Notes: generated by a model not told the origin, from the sequence alone. A stretch of DNA of 46,176 bases from Tannerella sp. (GCA_031257565.1 JAIROL010000131.1:1-46176); one strand, 5' to 3'. Counted from the stretch's first letter, positions 9,401 through 19,254 are shown. Numbers and translations: made by a program.

Positions 9401-11290
9401 ATGCAGGTGCAACCGGTAAATACATATTCCTGTAAGAAAGCGCTTATTTTCGTCTTTCGGAGGGGCGTGCGATATTTTGTTTTGTTGCTGACGTCGGTAA
9501 CGGTCTCATCCGTATACGCGCAAACGGAGAAGATGATAAAGAAGTCGCAATCAGGAAATTCAATTAATACGCAGGCTGTAAAGCTTTCTGACGCTTTGGA
9601 GCAAAGCGCTTCGGATGAGACTGTTGCAGGTAACTATGTCGAGTTGGCAAAGGAACTTTCCGATAAAAAGGATTATGTCCGGGCGGAGGATTATTTGAAA
9701 CGGGCGCTGGCGTTCTATCTGAAACTGAAGAAAAATGACCGGTCCTCTTTTGTATACCGGGAGTTGGCCAGGATTCAGGAAATGCAGGACCGGATAGAAG
9801 ATGCGATTACAAATTATAAGAATGCGGCCCGCTTCACTGCGGATGAAACGCAGAAGTCATTGAATCAAAATGACGCGGACCGGTTGAGCGAGCCTTTGGA
9901 TTTAGCGCTTCAGTCCGCTTACATTCAGCAAAATATCGATTTGGCGGCCAATTCGAATTCCATAACGGAACAGATTTCTGCACGCAGACAGATGGCCGGC
10001 GTGAAGATGGCGCAGAACGATAGCCGGGGAGCGTTGGAAGAGTTAGAAAAGGCGCTGGAAGAATCAAAGGCCTCTGAAGAAACAAAGGATGTTTCATTTC
10101 AGATAAAACAGGAAATAGCCAACACGCTTGCGACGGATAAGAAGCATGGGGAAGCCATTGGTTTGAATAAGGAGTTGGTCGATGAAGCGCGTCGGACAAA
10201 TAATCCGAAAACAGAAGTAAAACAATTGCAAAATCTGGCGACCTCTTATTTTGAAGCAGGCGAAGCGTCCGACGGAATAAATTCATTACAGGAAGCTTAT
10301 CATACGGCCGTTGAAAAAAGTTTGACGCTGGATGCAAAGAGGGTGCTGGAACAGATTGTAAGTCGGTATGAGAAGGAGCGCAAAACATCCCTGGCATTGG
10401 CCGCCTATTCTGACTTTATCGGCAAATTGGATACGCTGGTGAAAAATGACAGCACGTTGGTGGACGAAAATTTTTTCCGACTGCAGGAGGATAAGATTAT
10501 GCAGTTGGAAAAGGAACGCATTTTGAAAGATGAATTAATCACAAAGAAAAACCGTTATAATAATGCGTTGCTGGCTTCGATTGTTCTGATTCTTATTTCT
10601 TTGGCTGTCATATCGAAGGTTTTGTATGATAATCTCCGGAAAAATAAAAAAATAGCGTTGCAGTCATTACGGCGTGAAATGAATCCTCATTTTATTTTCA
10701 ACAGCCTGAACAGCGTGAATCAGTTTATATCCGAAAATAATGAGTTGGAGGCTAACAAATATTTGTCTTCCTATTCCAAACTGATGCGTACAATCATGGA
10801 AAATTCCAATAAAGACTTTATTCCGCTCAGTACGGAACTGGAGCAATTGCGCGAATATCTGGACCTGGAACAACTGCGCTTCAGGGATAAGTTTACTTAT
10901 ACGATTCATGTGGATGCAGCATTGGACACGGATTCGATAGTGATTCCCAATATGTTAATCCAGCCTCAGTTGGAAAATGCCGTATGGCACGGGTTACGCT
11001 ATAAGGAAGAGGCCGGAATCTTATCCTTGTCCGTCTTTCGGAAAGAGGATGGCGTGCGTATTGTTGTGGAAGATAATGGTATCGGTTTAAAGAAGAGCCG
11101 TGAGTTGAAGACTGCGCATCAGAAAGCCCGTCGTTCACGCGGACAAACCAATACGCTGGAGCGTATCCATTTACTTAACCATCTTTATCATACGAAGATA
11201 ACAATGGAGATAGTAGATAAAAGCGGAGAAGATACCGGCGTGGTTGCGACGCTTTGCTTTCCGCGGCTTGACAGGAAAAAAATGGGATGA
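9401..11290 (+). CDS. TPR-containing LytS/YehU-type sensor histidine kinase
   Basis: This 629-residue protein (from the ATG at 9401) is the sensor of a two-component pair. A signal-like hydrophobic segment (about residues 20-42, ending VYAQ) suggests a periplasmic N-terminus. Residues about 60-350 are helical with TPR-like repeats ('YVRAEDYLKRALAFYLKL', 'IEDAITNYKNAARF', 'RGALEELEKALEES'). A membrane helix lies near residues 388-408 (LLASIVLILISLAVISKVL). The kinase part is the His_kinase (PF06580) type: 'REMNPHFIFNSLNSVNQFI' with His430 as phosphoacceptor, then an ATPase domain with N-box 'QPQLENAVWHGL' and 'VEDNGIGL'. An in-frame TTG start at 9353 would add 16 residues; I prefer ATG because it places the signal helix near the N-terminus. 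The response regulator follows after one base. Confidence 0.9.
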   Translation: MQVQPVNTYSCKKALIFVFRRGVRYFVLLLTSVTVSSVYAQTEKMIKKSQSGNSINTQAVKLSDALEQSASDETVAGNYVELAKELSDKKDYVRAEDYLKRALAFYLKLKKNDRSSFVYRELARIQEMQDRIEDAITNYKNAARFTADETQKSLNQNDADRLSEPLDLALQSAYIQQNIDLAANSNSITEQISARRQMAGVKMAQNDSRGALEELEKALEESKASEETKDVSFQIKQEIANTLATDKKHGEAIGLNKELVDEARRTNNPKTEVKQLQNLATSYFEAGEASDGINSLQEAYHTAVEKSLTLDAKRVLEQIVSRYEKERKTSLALAAYSDFIGKLDTLVKNDSTLVDENFFRLQEDKIMQLEKERILKDELITKKNRYNNALLASIVLILISLAVISKVLYDNLRKNKKIALQSLRREMNPHFIFNSLNSVNQFISENNELEANKYLSSYSKLMRTIMENSNKDFIPLSTELEQLREYLDLEQLRFRDKFTYTIHVDAALDTDSIVIPNMLIQPQLENAVWHGLRYKEEAGILSLSVFRKEDGVRIVVEDNGIGLKKSRELKTAHQKARRSRGQTNTLERIHLLNHLYHTKITMEIVDKSGEDTGVVATLCFPRLDRKKMG

Positions 11291-11291
11291 A

Positions 11292-12047
11292 ATGGAAAAG
11301 ATAAAAACCGTTATTGTCGAGGATGAATTATCAGCCGGCGAAGCGCTGAAAAATTACATGACAAAATATTGTCCGCAGTTGGAGATTACCGGCGAAGCCC
11401 ATAATTGCAACGATGCGATTCGCGTATTGCATGATTTGCAACCTCAGCTTGTATTTCTGGATGTTGAGATGCCTTTTGGAAATGCGTTTGACGTGCTTGA
11501 AGGATGTCGGGATCTTTATTTTGAGACCATATTTGCTACGGCTTTTTCCGAGTATTCGTTACAGGCGCTTAATCAGAGCGCCGCTTATTATCTGTTGAAG
11601 CCTGTGAGTATTGAAGAATTGATACAGGCGGTGAACAAGGTGCAACAACACATCATCAATAAGGAAGTTTTTAACCGGAACCAGATCCTGGTAGAAAATT
11701 TCCGCGAACCGAAACCTGAACGGCAACGCGTTATTTTACCTACACTGGAAGGCTTTGATGTGGAGCGTATGGAAGATATCCTGCGTCTACAGGGAAATGG
11801 AAATTTCACGGACGTCTATTTTCGTGATAAGGCAAAATCAAAAAAAATGGTCTGTCGTTTGCTCAAATATTTTGCCCGGATACTGCCCTATCCGTTTTTA
11901 CGCGTACATAAATCACATATCATCAATGTGAATGCGGTGAGATCGTATCTTAAAAATTCAGGGGGTATTATTATTCTTGAAGACGATACTGAAATTGAAG
12001 TATCTCCGGCTTATAAAGAAGATTTTCTGCGTATTTTCAAAAACTAA
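11292..12047 (+). CDS. LytTR-family response regulator
   Basis: This 251-residue protein has a receiver domain (residues 1-120) with acidic pair Glu10-Asp11, phosphoacceptor Asp57 in 'LVFLDVEMP', the Thr-containing 'IFATAFSEYS' and the conserved Lys in 'YYLLKPV'. A LytTR DNA-binding domain (about 150-251) contains 'RLQGNGNFTDVYF', 'FLRVHKSHIINV' and the C-terminal 'IEVSPAYKEDFLRIF'. The ATG at 11292 gives the canonical N-terminus (MEKIKTVIVEDE). An upstream in-frame ATG at 11244 would lie inside the kinase gene and is unlikely. With one base between genes, translation is probably coupled. LytTR regulators bind DNA directly and often control surface or stress genes; the divergent VWA gene is a plausible but unproven target. 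Confidence 0.93.
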   Translation: MEKIKTVIVEDELSAGEALKNYMTKYCPQLEITGEAHNCNDAIRVLHDLQPQLVFLDVEMPFGNAFDVLEGCRDLYFETIFATAFSEYSLQALNQSAAYYLLKPVSIEELIQAVNKVQQHIINKEVFNRNQILVENFREPKPERQRVILPTLEGFDVERMEDILRLQGNGNFTDVYFRDKAKSKKMVCRLLKYFARILPYPFLRVHKSHIINVNAVRSYLKNSGGIIILEDDTEIEVSPAYKEDFLRIFKN

Positions 12048-12066
12048 GAGGGGCGTTGCCGAAAAC

Positions 12067-12092
12067 GGGCCATCCGGGACGCCGGACGGCCC
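12067..12092. terminator. GC-rich hairpin between convergent response regulator and topA
   Basis: GGGCC-A-TCCGG / CCGGA-C-GGCCC with a GACG tetraloop forms a strong 11-position stem with one mismatch. It lies in the 57-bp gap between two convergent genes. The flanking T-tracts are modest, so it is probably a bidirectional terminator but could act only as an mRNA 3' end structure. Confidence 0.65.
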
Positions 12093-12104
12093 AGCTATCA
12101 ATCA

Positions 12105-14450
12105 TTATTTCTTTTTCTTTGAAAATCTTTTACTCTTTGCCGGTTGTTTATCCGTTGTTTCTTCAATAATCTTCCAGCAATCTTCGAGCGTTAACGACGC
12201 CGGATCCATTCCTTTCGGTATACGGTAGTTATTACCGTTGAACGCGATATAAGGACCGTATCTTCCGTTTAGTATCTCCAATTCCGATTCTTCGCTGAAT
12301 ATTTTAATGTGACGTTCCTGTTCCTTTTTCCGTTTGCCTTCTATCAGTTCAATCGCTTCTTCCGGGGTGATGCTTAGAGGATTCGTCGTTTTGGGTATGG
12401 AGATAAAACCCCCGTTGTGACGGATAAACGGACCAAAGCGACCGATACCGGCAATCATTTCCGATCCTTCGTATTCTCCGATCATACGTGGAAGATCAAA
12501 TAACTTGAGCGCTTCCTCGAGGGTAATTGTTTCGATAGACTGTCCTTTCATGAGGGAAGCGAATTGCGGTTTGTCCTTCCTGTCTTCCGGATTTGCCTGT
12601 CCAATCTGCGCTATTGGCCCATAGCGTCCGATCTTAACAAAAACAGGTTTACCGCTTTTCGGATCGAGACCTAATTCGCGTTCGCCTACCTTATGTTCTG
12701 TTTTTACTGCGGAGGCCGCTTCGACAACAGGATGGAATTTTTTGTAGAACTTATCCATCACTTTGGTCCAATCCAGTTTGCCTTCGGCTATTGTATCGAA
12801 TTCTTTTTCTACATTTGCCGTGAAATTATAATCCAGGATTTCAGGAAAATATTCTATCAGGAAATCGGTTACGACGGTTCCTATATCCGTGGGTATTAGC
12901 TTGTTGCGGTCGGCTCCGGTTGTTTCCCTGTTGTCGATATCCGTTATATGGTCGTTTTTAAGCGTAAGGATGTTGTACGTGCGTTCTGTGCCGTCCTTAT
13001 CGCCGCGTATGACATATTCGCGATTTTGTATGGTCTGTATCGTTGGGGCGTATGTTGACGGTCGGCCGATTCCCAACTCTTCCAGACGATGTACAAGGCT
13101 GGCTTCCGTATAGCGTGGCGGACGTTGCGTAAAACGTTCGGTTGCCGCTATCTCTTTCATTGACAACGCTTCGTTTTCCTTTACCGGAGGAAGGAGACCG
13201 TTTTCCAACTCATTTTCGCTGTCTTCATCGATGCTTTCCATATATACATGCAGGAACCCGTCGAACATAACAATTTCTCCCGAGGCGACAAATTTTTCAT
13301 CCTTTTTGCTGCTGACGTTAATGGTAATGACGGTTCGTTCCAGCTCTGCATCGGCCATCTGACAGGCTATTGTGCGTTTGAATATCAGGTCGTATAATCT
13401 TTTTTCCTGCGCGTTACCAATTATTTCGGGCGCGCTCATATAGGTAGGGCGGATCGCCTCATGCGCTTCCTGGGCGCCTTTACTTTTTGTGTGGTATTTG
13501 CGGAACTTGTAATATTTTTCTCCATAAGAATCGATGATGGCCTCTTTACTCGTCTTCAGGGCCAGATCGCTGAGATTCACAGAATCTGTACGCATGTAAG
13601 TGATGTATCCCGATTCATATAATCTTTGCGCAACCATCATCGTCTGCGATACGGAAAATCCGAGCTTACGCGCAGCTTCCTGTTGCAATGTCGATGTAGT
13701 AAACGGCGGCGCCGGAGATTTTTTTACCGGTTTTTTAGTGATATCCTCAATATAAAAATCACACCCCTTGCATGATTCCAAAAAGGCATACGCTTCTTTT
13801 TTGTCTTTAAGGCGTTTGTTAAGTTTTGCATTTAGTAACGTCGTTCCGTCAGGTAGTATGAACGTTGCCGCTACACGATAGGAAGCCTCTGAGACGAACT
13901 GGGTTATCTCGCGTTCACGTTCTACGATAAGGCGAACGGCTACCGATTGAACGCGTCCGGCAGAGAGCGCCGGTTTTATTTTACGCCAAAGGATGGGAGA
14001 TACCTCGAAACCGACAATACGGTCAAGCGTCCGGCGCGCCTGCTGGGCGTTCACAAGGTTCATATCGATATCCCTCGGTATTTTCAGCGCATTTAAAATG
14101 GCAGTTTTTGTGATTTCGTGAAAAACAATGCGTTTCGTATTTTCAGGTTTAAGACCGAGAACTTCAAAAAGATGCCATGCGATAGCTTCCCCTTCACGGT
14201 CCTCATCGGAAGCGAGAAGGATCTCTTTTGCCGATCCGGATTCCTTTTTTAATTCGGAAACTAATCTTTTCTTATCGGTTGGTACGACATATTCGGGCGC
14301 ATAGTTGTGTTCTATATCAATACCGAATTCTTTTGGTTTCAGGTCGCGTATATGACCATAACTTGACATTACTTTGTAGTCTTTCCCCAAAAACTTTTCA
14401 ATGGTTTTTGCTTTGGCAGGGGACTCGACGATAACGAGATTCTTTTGCAT
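12105..14450 (-). CDS. topA: DNA topoisomerase I (type IA)
   Basis: This 781-residue enzyme relaxes negative supercoils by single-strand passage. The TOPRIM domain starts at the N-terminus ('NLVIVESPAKAKTIEKFLG') and contains the acidic metal-binding motif 'LASDEDREGEAIAWHL'. The catalytic tyrosine is Tyr285 in 'GYITYMRTDSVNLS'. The C-terminus has no four-Cys zinc fingers and instead carries three glycine-rich topoisomerase C-terminal repeats ('IGRYGPIAQIG', 'IGRFGPFIRHNGG', 'NGRYGPYIAFNG') and a basic tail (KRFSKKKK). This matches the Bacteroidota form. I chose the ATG at 14450 because MQKNLVIVESPAKAK is the conserved beginning; an upstream ATG (14474) would fall at the promoter. It is divergent from valS and convergent with the response regulator gene. 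Confidence 0.97.
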   Translation of the reverse strand: MQKNLVIVESPAKAKTIEKFLGKDYKVMSSYGHIRDLKPKEFGIDIEHNYAPEYVVPTDKKRLVSELKKESGSAKEILLASDEDREGEAIAWHLFEVLGLKPENTKRIVFHEITKTAILNALKIPRDIDMNLVNAQQARRTLDRIVGFEVSPILWRKIKPALSAGRVQSVAVRLIVEREREITQFVSEASYRVAATFILPDGTTLLNAKLNKRLKDKKEAYAFLESCKGCDFYIEDITKKPVKKSPAPPFTTSTLQQEAARKLGFSVSQTMMVAQRLYESGYITYMRTDSVNLSDLALKTSKEAIIDSYGEKYYKFRKYHTKSKGAQEAHEAIRPTYMSAPEIIGNAQEKRLYDLIFKRTIACQMADAELERTVITINVSSKKDEKFVASGEIVMFDGFLHVYMESIDEDSENELENGLLPPVKENEALSMKEIAATERFTQRPPRYTEASLVHRLEELGIGRPSTYAPTIQTIQNREYVIRGDKDGTERTYNILTLKNDHITDIDNRETTGADRNKLIPTDIGTVVTDFLIEYFPEILDYNFTANVEKEFDTIAEGKLDWTKVMDKFYKKFHPVVEAASAVKTEHKVGERELGLDPKSGKPVFVKIGRYGPIAQIGQANPEDRKDKPQFASLMKGQSIETITLEEALKLFDLPRMIGEYEGSEMIAGIGRFGPFIRHNGGFISIPKTTNPLSITPEEAIELIEGKRKKEQERHIKIFSEESELEILNGRYGPYIAFNGNNYRIPKGMDPASLTLEDCWKIIEETTDKQPAKSKRFSKKKK

Positions 14451-14471
14451 ACTTACATTATTAAAACGCCG

Positions 14472-14500
14472 CAAAGATACAAAAAAACTTCATTCTCAAT
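14472..14500 (-). promoter_or_regulatory. Putative topA promoter
   Basis: On the minus strand, TATCTTTG (14472-14479) is an exact TAnnTTTG -7 element. ATTG (14497-14500) stands 17 nt upstream as a one-mismatch -33 element. The site lies 21 bp from the topA start codon and back-to-back with a valS promoter element. Confidence 0.55.
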
Positions 14501-14509
14501 TAAATTTAT

Positions 14510-14517
14510 TACTTTTG
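14510..14517 (+). promoter_or_regulatory. Putative -7 promoter element of valS
   Basis: TACTTTTG matches TAnnTTTG and is followed by GCAC, a common start-region context in Bacteroidota. It lies 34 bp upstream of the valS ATG. No good -33 TTTG is visible at the usual spacing. Confidence 0.5.
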
Positions 14518-14551
14518 CACAATGAATTTATTAAAATGCTTGTAAAAACAG

Positions 14552-17170
14552 ATGGAATTAGCTGCTAAGTATGACCCCTCGTCGGTTGAAGGAAAATGGT
14601 ACCAGTATTGGTTGGAGAACGGATTATTCAGGTCAAAACCGGACGGTCGCGAACCGTATACTATCGTCATACCGCCGCCAAATGTAACAGGCGTGTTGCA
14701 CATGGGCCACATGTTGAATAATACGATTCAGGATATCCTGGTTCGTCGGGCACGTATGATGGGAAAAAATGCTTGTTGGGTACCGGGCACGGATCACGCT
14801 TCGATTGCGACGGAAGCAAAAGTGGTAGCAAAATTGACTTCGGAGGGAATTAATAAATCGGATCTTGCACGCGAGACCTTTCTTGAACATGCGTGGGACT
14901 GGACGCATAAGCATGGGGGGATTATTCTTGAACAGTTAAAAAAGCTCGGAGCTTCGTGCGACTGGGACCGTACCTGTTTCACAATGGACGGAAAACGTTC
15001 GGAAAGCGTCATAAAGGTATTTGTCGATCTGTATAATAAGGGTAAAATATATCGCGGCGTCCGGATGGTAAACTGGGATCCTCAAGCGCTTACCGCTCTT
15101 TCCGACGAGGAAGTCATATACAAAGAACAACAGGGTAAATTGTATTACCTGAGATACAGGATTGAGGGCGAAGACGGATACGCTGTCGTTGCGACAACGC
15201 GTCCGGAAACAATTATGGGCGATACGGCTATGTGCATCAACCCGAATGATCCTGAAAATCGGCGCCTCAGTGGAAAAAAAGTCATCGTTCCGCTGGTGAA
15301 CCGCGTGGTCCCGGTTATAGAGGATGATTATGTGGATATAGCGTTTGGAACAGGTTGTCTGAAGGTAACGCCGGCCCATGATGCGAATGATTATATGTTG
15401 GGAGAAAAATACAATCTTCCCGTTATTGACATTTTTAATAACGATGGCACGATCAGCGAGGCCGGCGAGATCTATATCGGAATGGATCGTTTTGATGTGC
15501 GTAAGCAGATCGTGAAAGATCTGTCTGCGGCAGGATTACTGGAAAAAGAAGAAGATTACGCGAATAAAGTCGGATTTTCCGAAAGGACAAACGTTCCTGT
15601 CGAACCTAAGCTTTCGATGCAGTGGTTCCTGAAAATGGAAGAACTGGCGAAGCCCGCGCTGGATGCGGTGATGGATGATACGATAAAGTTTTATCCGGCG
15701 AAATTCAAGAATACATACCGTCGCTGGATGGAGAATATCAAAGACTGGTGTATAAGTCGCCAGCTATGGTGGGGGCACCGGATTCCGGCCTATTATCTTC
15801 CGGAAGGCGGATATGTGGTTGCGGAAACAGAAGACGCCGCATTGCAGCTGGCCCGTGAAAAATCCGGTAATCCGAATCTGGCTCTTTCCGATTTGCGTCA
15901 GGATGAAGATTGTCTTGATACCTGGTTCTCTTCATGGTTATGGCCGATTTCCGTATTTGACGGTATTAATAATCCGGATAACGAAGATATAAATTACTAT
16001 TATCCTACAAATGACCTGGTTACTGCGCCTGAAATTATATTTTTCTGGGTTGCCCGCATGATTATATCGGGCTTTGAATATCGTCGCAAACCTTGTTTCT
16101 ATAATGTTTATTTTACCGGGATTGTTCGTGATAAACTCGGGCGTAAAATGTCAAAATCGCTCGGGAACTCTCCTGATCCTGTTGAATTGATGGAAAAATA
16201 TGGGGCAGACGGCGTGCGTATGGGGATGCTGCTTTCGTCTCCGGCCGGAAATGATTTGCCTTTTGATGAATCGTTATGCGAGCAGGGACGTAATTTTAAT
16301 AATAAAATATGGAATGCGCTTCGTCTCGTGAAAGGGTGGGATGTCGCAGATCATATTCCGCAATCTGAATCTGCCGGAATAGCGATAGAATGGTTCGAGG
16401 CGCGTATGGGCGTTGCCATAGAGCAAATAAACGATGAGTTGAATAAATATCGTATATCTGAAGCGCTGATGACTGTTTACAAGTTGTTTTGGGATGAGTT
16501 TTCCTCCTGGTATCTGGAAATGGTAAAACCTGCCTATCAACAGCCTATTGATGCTGTCACATACAATGCCACACTTTCTTTTTTCGAAAAACTGACGGTT
16601 TTGCTTCATCCGTTTATGCCGTTTATTACGGAAGAAGTATGGCAGTCTATTGCCGAGCGCAAACCCGGAGAGAGTATTATGACTGTCCGGACGCCTGAGC
16701 CGGAGAATAAAAACGAGGCGCCGGCAGCTGATTTTGAAATTGTAAAACTTATTACTGCGGGCGTTCGTTCCGTGCGCCTTGAACACAATATTCCCAATAA
16801 GGAACCTTTGACGCTGAACGTGGTTTCCGGAGAGTATAATGATCGATATAATGCCGTTATCATGAAAATGTGTAATCTTGAGGGTATTGAACGTGCCGGA
16901 AAAGATGCGGCAGCAGCTTCATTCATGGTGGGAACGACGGAATATGCGATTCCGTTAGAGGGAACGATCGACGTGGAAGAAGAAATAAAGAAAATGGAAG
17001 ACGATATCCGTTATCAGGAAGGATTCCTTCGCTCGGTAATGAAAAAACTAAGTAATGAAAAATTTGTTGCGAACGCCAGGCCTGAAGTGGTGGCAAACGA
17101 ACGAAAGAAACAAACCGACGCGGAGAGTAAAATCAAAACATTACGTGAAAGTATAAGTAAACTCAAATAA
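14552..17170 (+). CDS. valS: Valyl-tRNA synthetase
   Basis: This 872-residue class I aminoacyl-tRNA synthetase charges tRNA-Val in the cytoplasm. The HIGH-type ATP motif is HMGH (residues 50-53, in '[14 protein letters not shown]') and the KMSKS loop starts at about residue 532 ('[11 protein letters not shown]'). Between them lies the CP1 editing domain with '[19 protein letters not shown]' and '[16 protein letters not shown]'. The anticodon-binding domain follows ('[13 protein letters not shown]' onward), and the last about 65 residues form the charged coiled-coil arm typical of ValRS. The length is normal for the family. Divergent from topA; an 11-bp gap separates it from the downstream isomerase-like gene, which may be co-transcribed. 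Confidence 0.97.
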   Translation: MELAAKYDPSSVEGKWYQYWLENGLFRSKPDGREPYTIVIPPPNVTGVLHMGHMLNNTIQDILVRRARMMGKNACWVPGTDHASIATEAKVVAKLTSEGINKSDLARETFLEHAWDWTHKHGGIILEQLKKLGASCDWDRTCFTMDGKRSESVIKVFVDLYNKGKIYRGVRMVNWDPQALTALSDEEVIYKEQQGKLYYLRYRIEGEDGYAVVATTRPETIMGDTAMCINPNDPENRRLSGKKVIVPLVNRVVPVIEDDYVDIAFGTGCLKVTPAHDANDYMLGEKYNLPVIDIFNNDGTISEAGEIYIGMDRFDVRKQIVKDLSAAGLLEKEEDYANKVGFSERTNVPVEPKLSMQWFLKMEELAKPALDAVMDDTIKFYPAKFKNTYRRWMENIKDWCISRQLWWGHRIPAYYLPEGGYVVAETEDAALQLAREKSGNPNLALSDLRQDEDCLDTWFSSWLWPISVFDGINNPDNEDINYYYPTNDLVTAPEIIFFWVARMIISGFEYRRKPCFYNVYFTGIVRDKLGRKMSKSLGNSPDPVELMEKYGADGVRMGMLLSSPAGNDLPFDESLCEQGRNFNNKIWNALRLVKGWDVADHIPQSESAGIAIEWFEARMGVAIEQINDELNKYRISEALMTVYKLFWDEFSSWYLEMVKPAYQQPIDAVTYNATLSFFEKLTVLLHPFMPFITEEVWQSIAERKPGESIMTVRTPEPENKNEAPAADFEIVKLITAGVRSVRLEHNIPNKEPLTLNVVSGEYNDRYNAVIMKMCNLEGIERAGKDAAAASFMVGTTEYAIPLEGTIDVEEEIKKMEDDIRYQEGFLRSVMKKLSNEKFVANARPEVVANERKKQTDAESKIKTLRESISKLK

Positions 17171-17181
17171 TCGTATTTATT

Positions 17182-18060
17182 ATGTCAAGCAGAAGAGATT
17201 TTTTAAAGAAAGGGCTTGCAGGCGCCGCCGCATTAAGCGCGGCCCCATTGGCAGCCGAGCCGTTTATCCCCGACGTGAACAAGAGATCGGCGGATGATCA
17301 TGTGACTGAGCCGAAGGCTATGAAAAAAACAAACCCGTTCCAGGTTGGAATGGCGGGTTATACATTTGTTAATTTTGACCTGGAAACAACGCTCAAGACA
17401 ATGAAAAGCCTGGACGTCCATTATCTGTGTATAAAGGATTTTCATTTACCATTGGATGCGTCGGATGAGCAGATCGGCGCATTTCATGAGAAATGCGCTT
17501 CATACGAGGTAACGGGATACGGAGCAGGTCCTATCTATATGAAGACGGAAGCCGAAGTAAACCGTGGTTTTGAATATGCGAAACGCGTAGGGGTTAAACT
17601 GATTGTAGGAGTTCCGAATTATGAACTGTTACCATATGTGGATAAAAAAGTGAAAGAGTATGATTTCCATTATGCGATCCATCTGCACGGACCGGATATT
17701 GCTCTTTATCCGGATGCAACGGATGTGTGGGAAAACACGAAAAATCTCGATCCCAGGATTGGAATGTGTCTTGACATAGGACATGATTTACGAAACGGAT
17801 GCGATCCTGTTGCAGACCTGGGGAAATACCATACGCGCGTATTTGACGTGCATATTAAAGATGTTACGGATGCATCCAAAGAAGGACGCGGTATTCAGAT
17901 CGGGCGTGGAAAGATTGATTTTCCTGCATTCATAAGGATGATGCGTCAAGTTAATTATACCGGAAAATGCAGTCTTGAATATGAAAAAGACATGAAAGAT
18001 CCGTTTCTCGGAATCGCCGAATCGATTGGATATTTTAAGGCTGTGAGCGATTATGCCTGA
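17182..18060 (+). CDS. Tat-exported sugar phosphate isomerase/epimerase-like TIM barrel protein
   Basis: This 292-residue protein starts with a twin-arginine signal (SRRDFLKKGLAGAAALSAAP), so it should be exported folded with its metal cofactor. The rest is an AP-endonuclease family 2 / xylose isomerase-like TIM barrel: 'FQVGMAGYTFVNFDLETTL', 'DVHYLCIKDFHLPL', 'GVKLIVGVPNYELLPYV', 'YAIHLHGPDI', 'IGMCLDIGHDLRNGCDP', 'VFDVHIKDVTD' and 'CSLEYEKDM'. The Asp/His pairs and the final Glu match the usual metal ligands. Bacteroidota carry many such periplasmic proteins linked to sugar-acid or polyol metabolism; the substrate cannot be read from sequence. It follows valS by 11 bp. A 19-codon mini-ORF (18053-18112) overlaps its end and reaches to just before the next gene. 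Confidence 0.88.
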   Translation: MSSRRDFLKKGLAGAAALSAAPLAAEPFIPDVNKRSADDHVTEPKAMKKTNPFQVGMAGYTFVNFDLETTLKTMKSLDVHYLCIKDFHLPLDASDEQIGAFHEKCASYEVTGYGAGPIYMKTEAEVNRGFEYAKRVGVKLIVGVPNYELLPYVDKKVKEYDFHYAIHLHGPDIALYPDATDVWENTKNLDPRIGMCLDIGHDLRNGCDPVADLGKYHTRVFDVHIKDVTDASKEGRGIQIGRGKIDFPAFIRMMRQVNYTGKCSLEYEKDMKDPFLGIAESIGYFKAVSDYA

Positions 18061-18119
18061 TAACTGTATGCCGGAACGTCGTTGTTATGGCGTTTCTATC
18101 ATCATAAAATAAAAGCAGT

Positions 18120-19166
18120 ATGAAACGAGCCTGTTTGTTTTTCGCCGTTGTATCGACGTCGGTTTTGTTATTTTCATGCCGTTCCTATCGGGTTATCGAG
18201 GTTGAAACGTATAATCCGGCGACAATTACATTTCCGCCGGAGATAAAGACGGTTATGATTGTTAACAACTCCGCGCAGCAGCCGGATCATGTAGGGCATC
18301 GTTTTTCGAGTTACGGTAAAAGTGATTCTTTACTATCTGTTTCGGCCGACAGTATGGCCTATCATTTTTGTATGTCTTTAGGTAAAGCAATAGCCGAATC
18401 GCCATTATTTTATGATGTGAGAATTTGTGAAGATACCTTACGTCGTGATTCTCACTTTTATAATAGCAGGCCTTTCACGGCTGATGAAGTCGTTTCATTC
18501 TGTAATGATTATGAGGTTGACGCTCTTATTATCCTGGATAAATTGTTTTTTAATACGGTATTTTATGAGACTGATATGAAAAATCTTATGATGGGAAACG
18601 GTATTAGCGCTAAAATTACCGGTGAACTGAGAACTTTGTGGCCAGGACAGAAAGCCGTTTATTCTATTCCGTTCTCGGATTCGTTGGTATGGTATATGGA
18701 TGAAAATTTTTTGTATGAGGATGTTGAAGTTTTTACAACTTCGGATGTGAGATATGCCATTCAATATTTATCCGAATGGACAGGACGGCAAATGCATGTT
18801 CATTTTGTGCCTTTCTGGTCCGATGATAAGCGATGTTTTTACACGGATATATCTTCCCAATGGAAACAGGCGACCGCCTATGCGGTCGCCGGAAAGTGGG
18901 CGGAAGCAGCTGAAATATGGGAGCCGATGTTTGTCAGAGCGAAAAAATGGCAACCCAAAGCCCGTCTTGCATCAAATCTTGCATTGTGTTACGAAATGAC
19001 AAGTAATTTCGATAAAGCGGTTGAATACGCTGAGATCTCCGACGGTCTTTTCAAAGAGTTTGCGAGTGATAGCGCTTATGTGGGAGTACAAAGCGCTTAC
19101 CTTGATATTCTGAAAAAACGGGTGACGGCAGATCAAATCTTGTCCGAACAACTACGTGAGAAATAA
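18120..19166 (+). CDS. DUF6340-like lipoprotein with C-terminal TPR-like segment
   Basis: This 348-residue protein has a lipoprotein signal with lipobox LFSC (Cys20). The start of the mature part ('EVETYNPATITFPPEIKTVMIVNNSAQQPDHVGHR') is the hallmark of a conserved Bacteroidales lipoprotein family that I know as DUF6340. The central part is alpha/beta ('DEVVSFCNDYEVDALIILDKLFF'). The C-terminal about 90 residues ('KWAEAAEIWEPMFVRAKKWQ', 'YEMTSNFDKAVEYAEISDG') look like two or three TPR helices. The molecular role is unknown. The gene lies 59 bp after the isomerase-like gene in the same direction. No promoter consensus is visible between them. Confidence 0.85.
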   Translation: MKRACLFFAVVSTSVLLFSCRSYRVIEVETYNPATITFPPEIKTVMIVNNSAQQPDHVGHRFSSYGKSDSLLSVSADSMAYHFCMSLGKAIAESPLFYDVRICEDTLRRDSHFYNSRPFTADEVVSFCNDYEVDALIILDKLFFNTVFYETDMKNLMMGNGISAKITGELRTLWPGQKAVYSIPFSDSLVWYMDENFLYEDVEVFTTSDVRYAIQYLSEWTGRQMHVHFVPFWSDDKRCFYTDISSQWKQATAYAVAGKWAEAAEIWEPMFVRAKKWQPKARLASNLALCYEMTSNFDKAVEYAEISDGLFKEFASDSAYVGVQSAYLDILKKRVTADQILSEQLREK

Positions 19167-19182
19167 CAAGGGAAAGCGTTAG

Positions 19183-19254
19183 CGCATAAAACGGTTTGAT
19201 CGCATAAAACGGTTCGATCGCATAAATGGGTTCGATCGCATAAAAGGGGGAGAA
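19183..19254 (+). repeat. 18-bp tandem repeat, about four units
   Basis: Units of 18 bp start at 19183, 19201, 19219 and 19237. The first two (CGCATAAAACGGTTTGAT and CGCATAAAACGGTTCGAT) differ at one base, the third at three, and the fourth is degenerate after CGCATAAAA. The junctions create CGATCG or GATCG palindromes. It lies in the 115-bp space between two convergent genes and starts 16 bp after the stop of the DUF6340-like gene. Read in one frame it would encode RIKRFD hexapeptides, but a TAG precedes it and no start codon is present, so it is more likely a 3' structural or spacer element. Confidence 0.85.
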
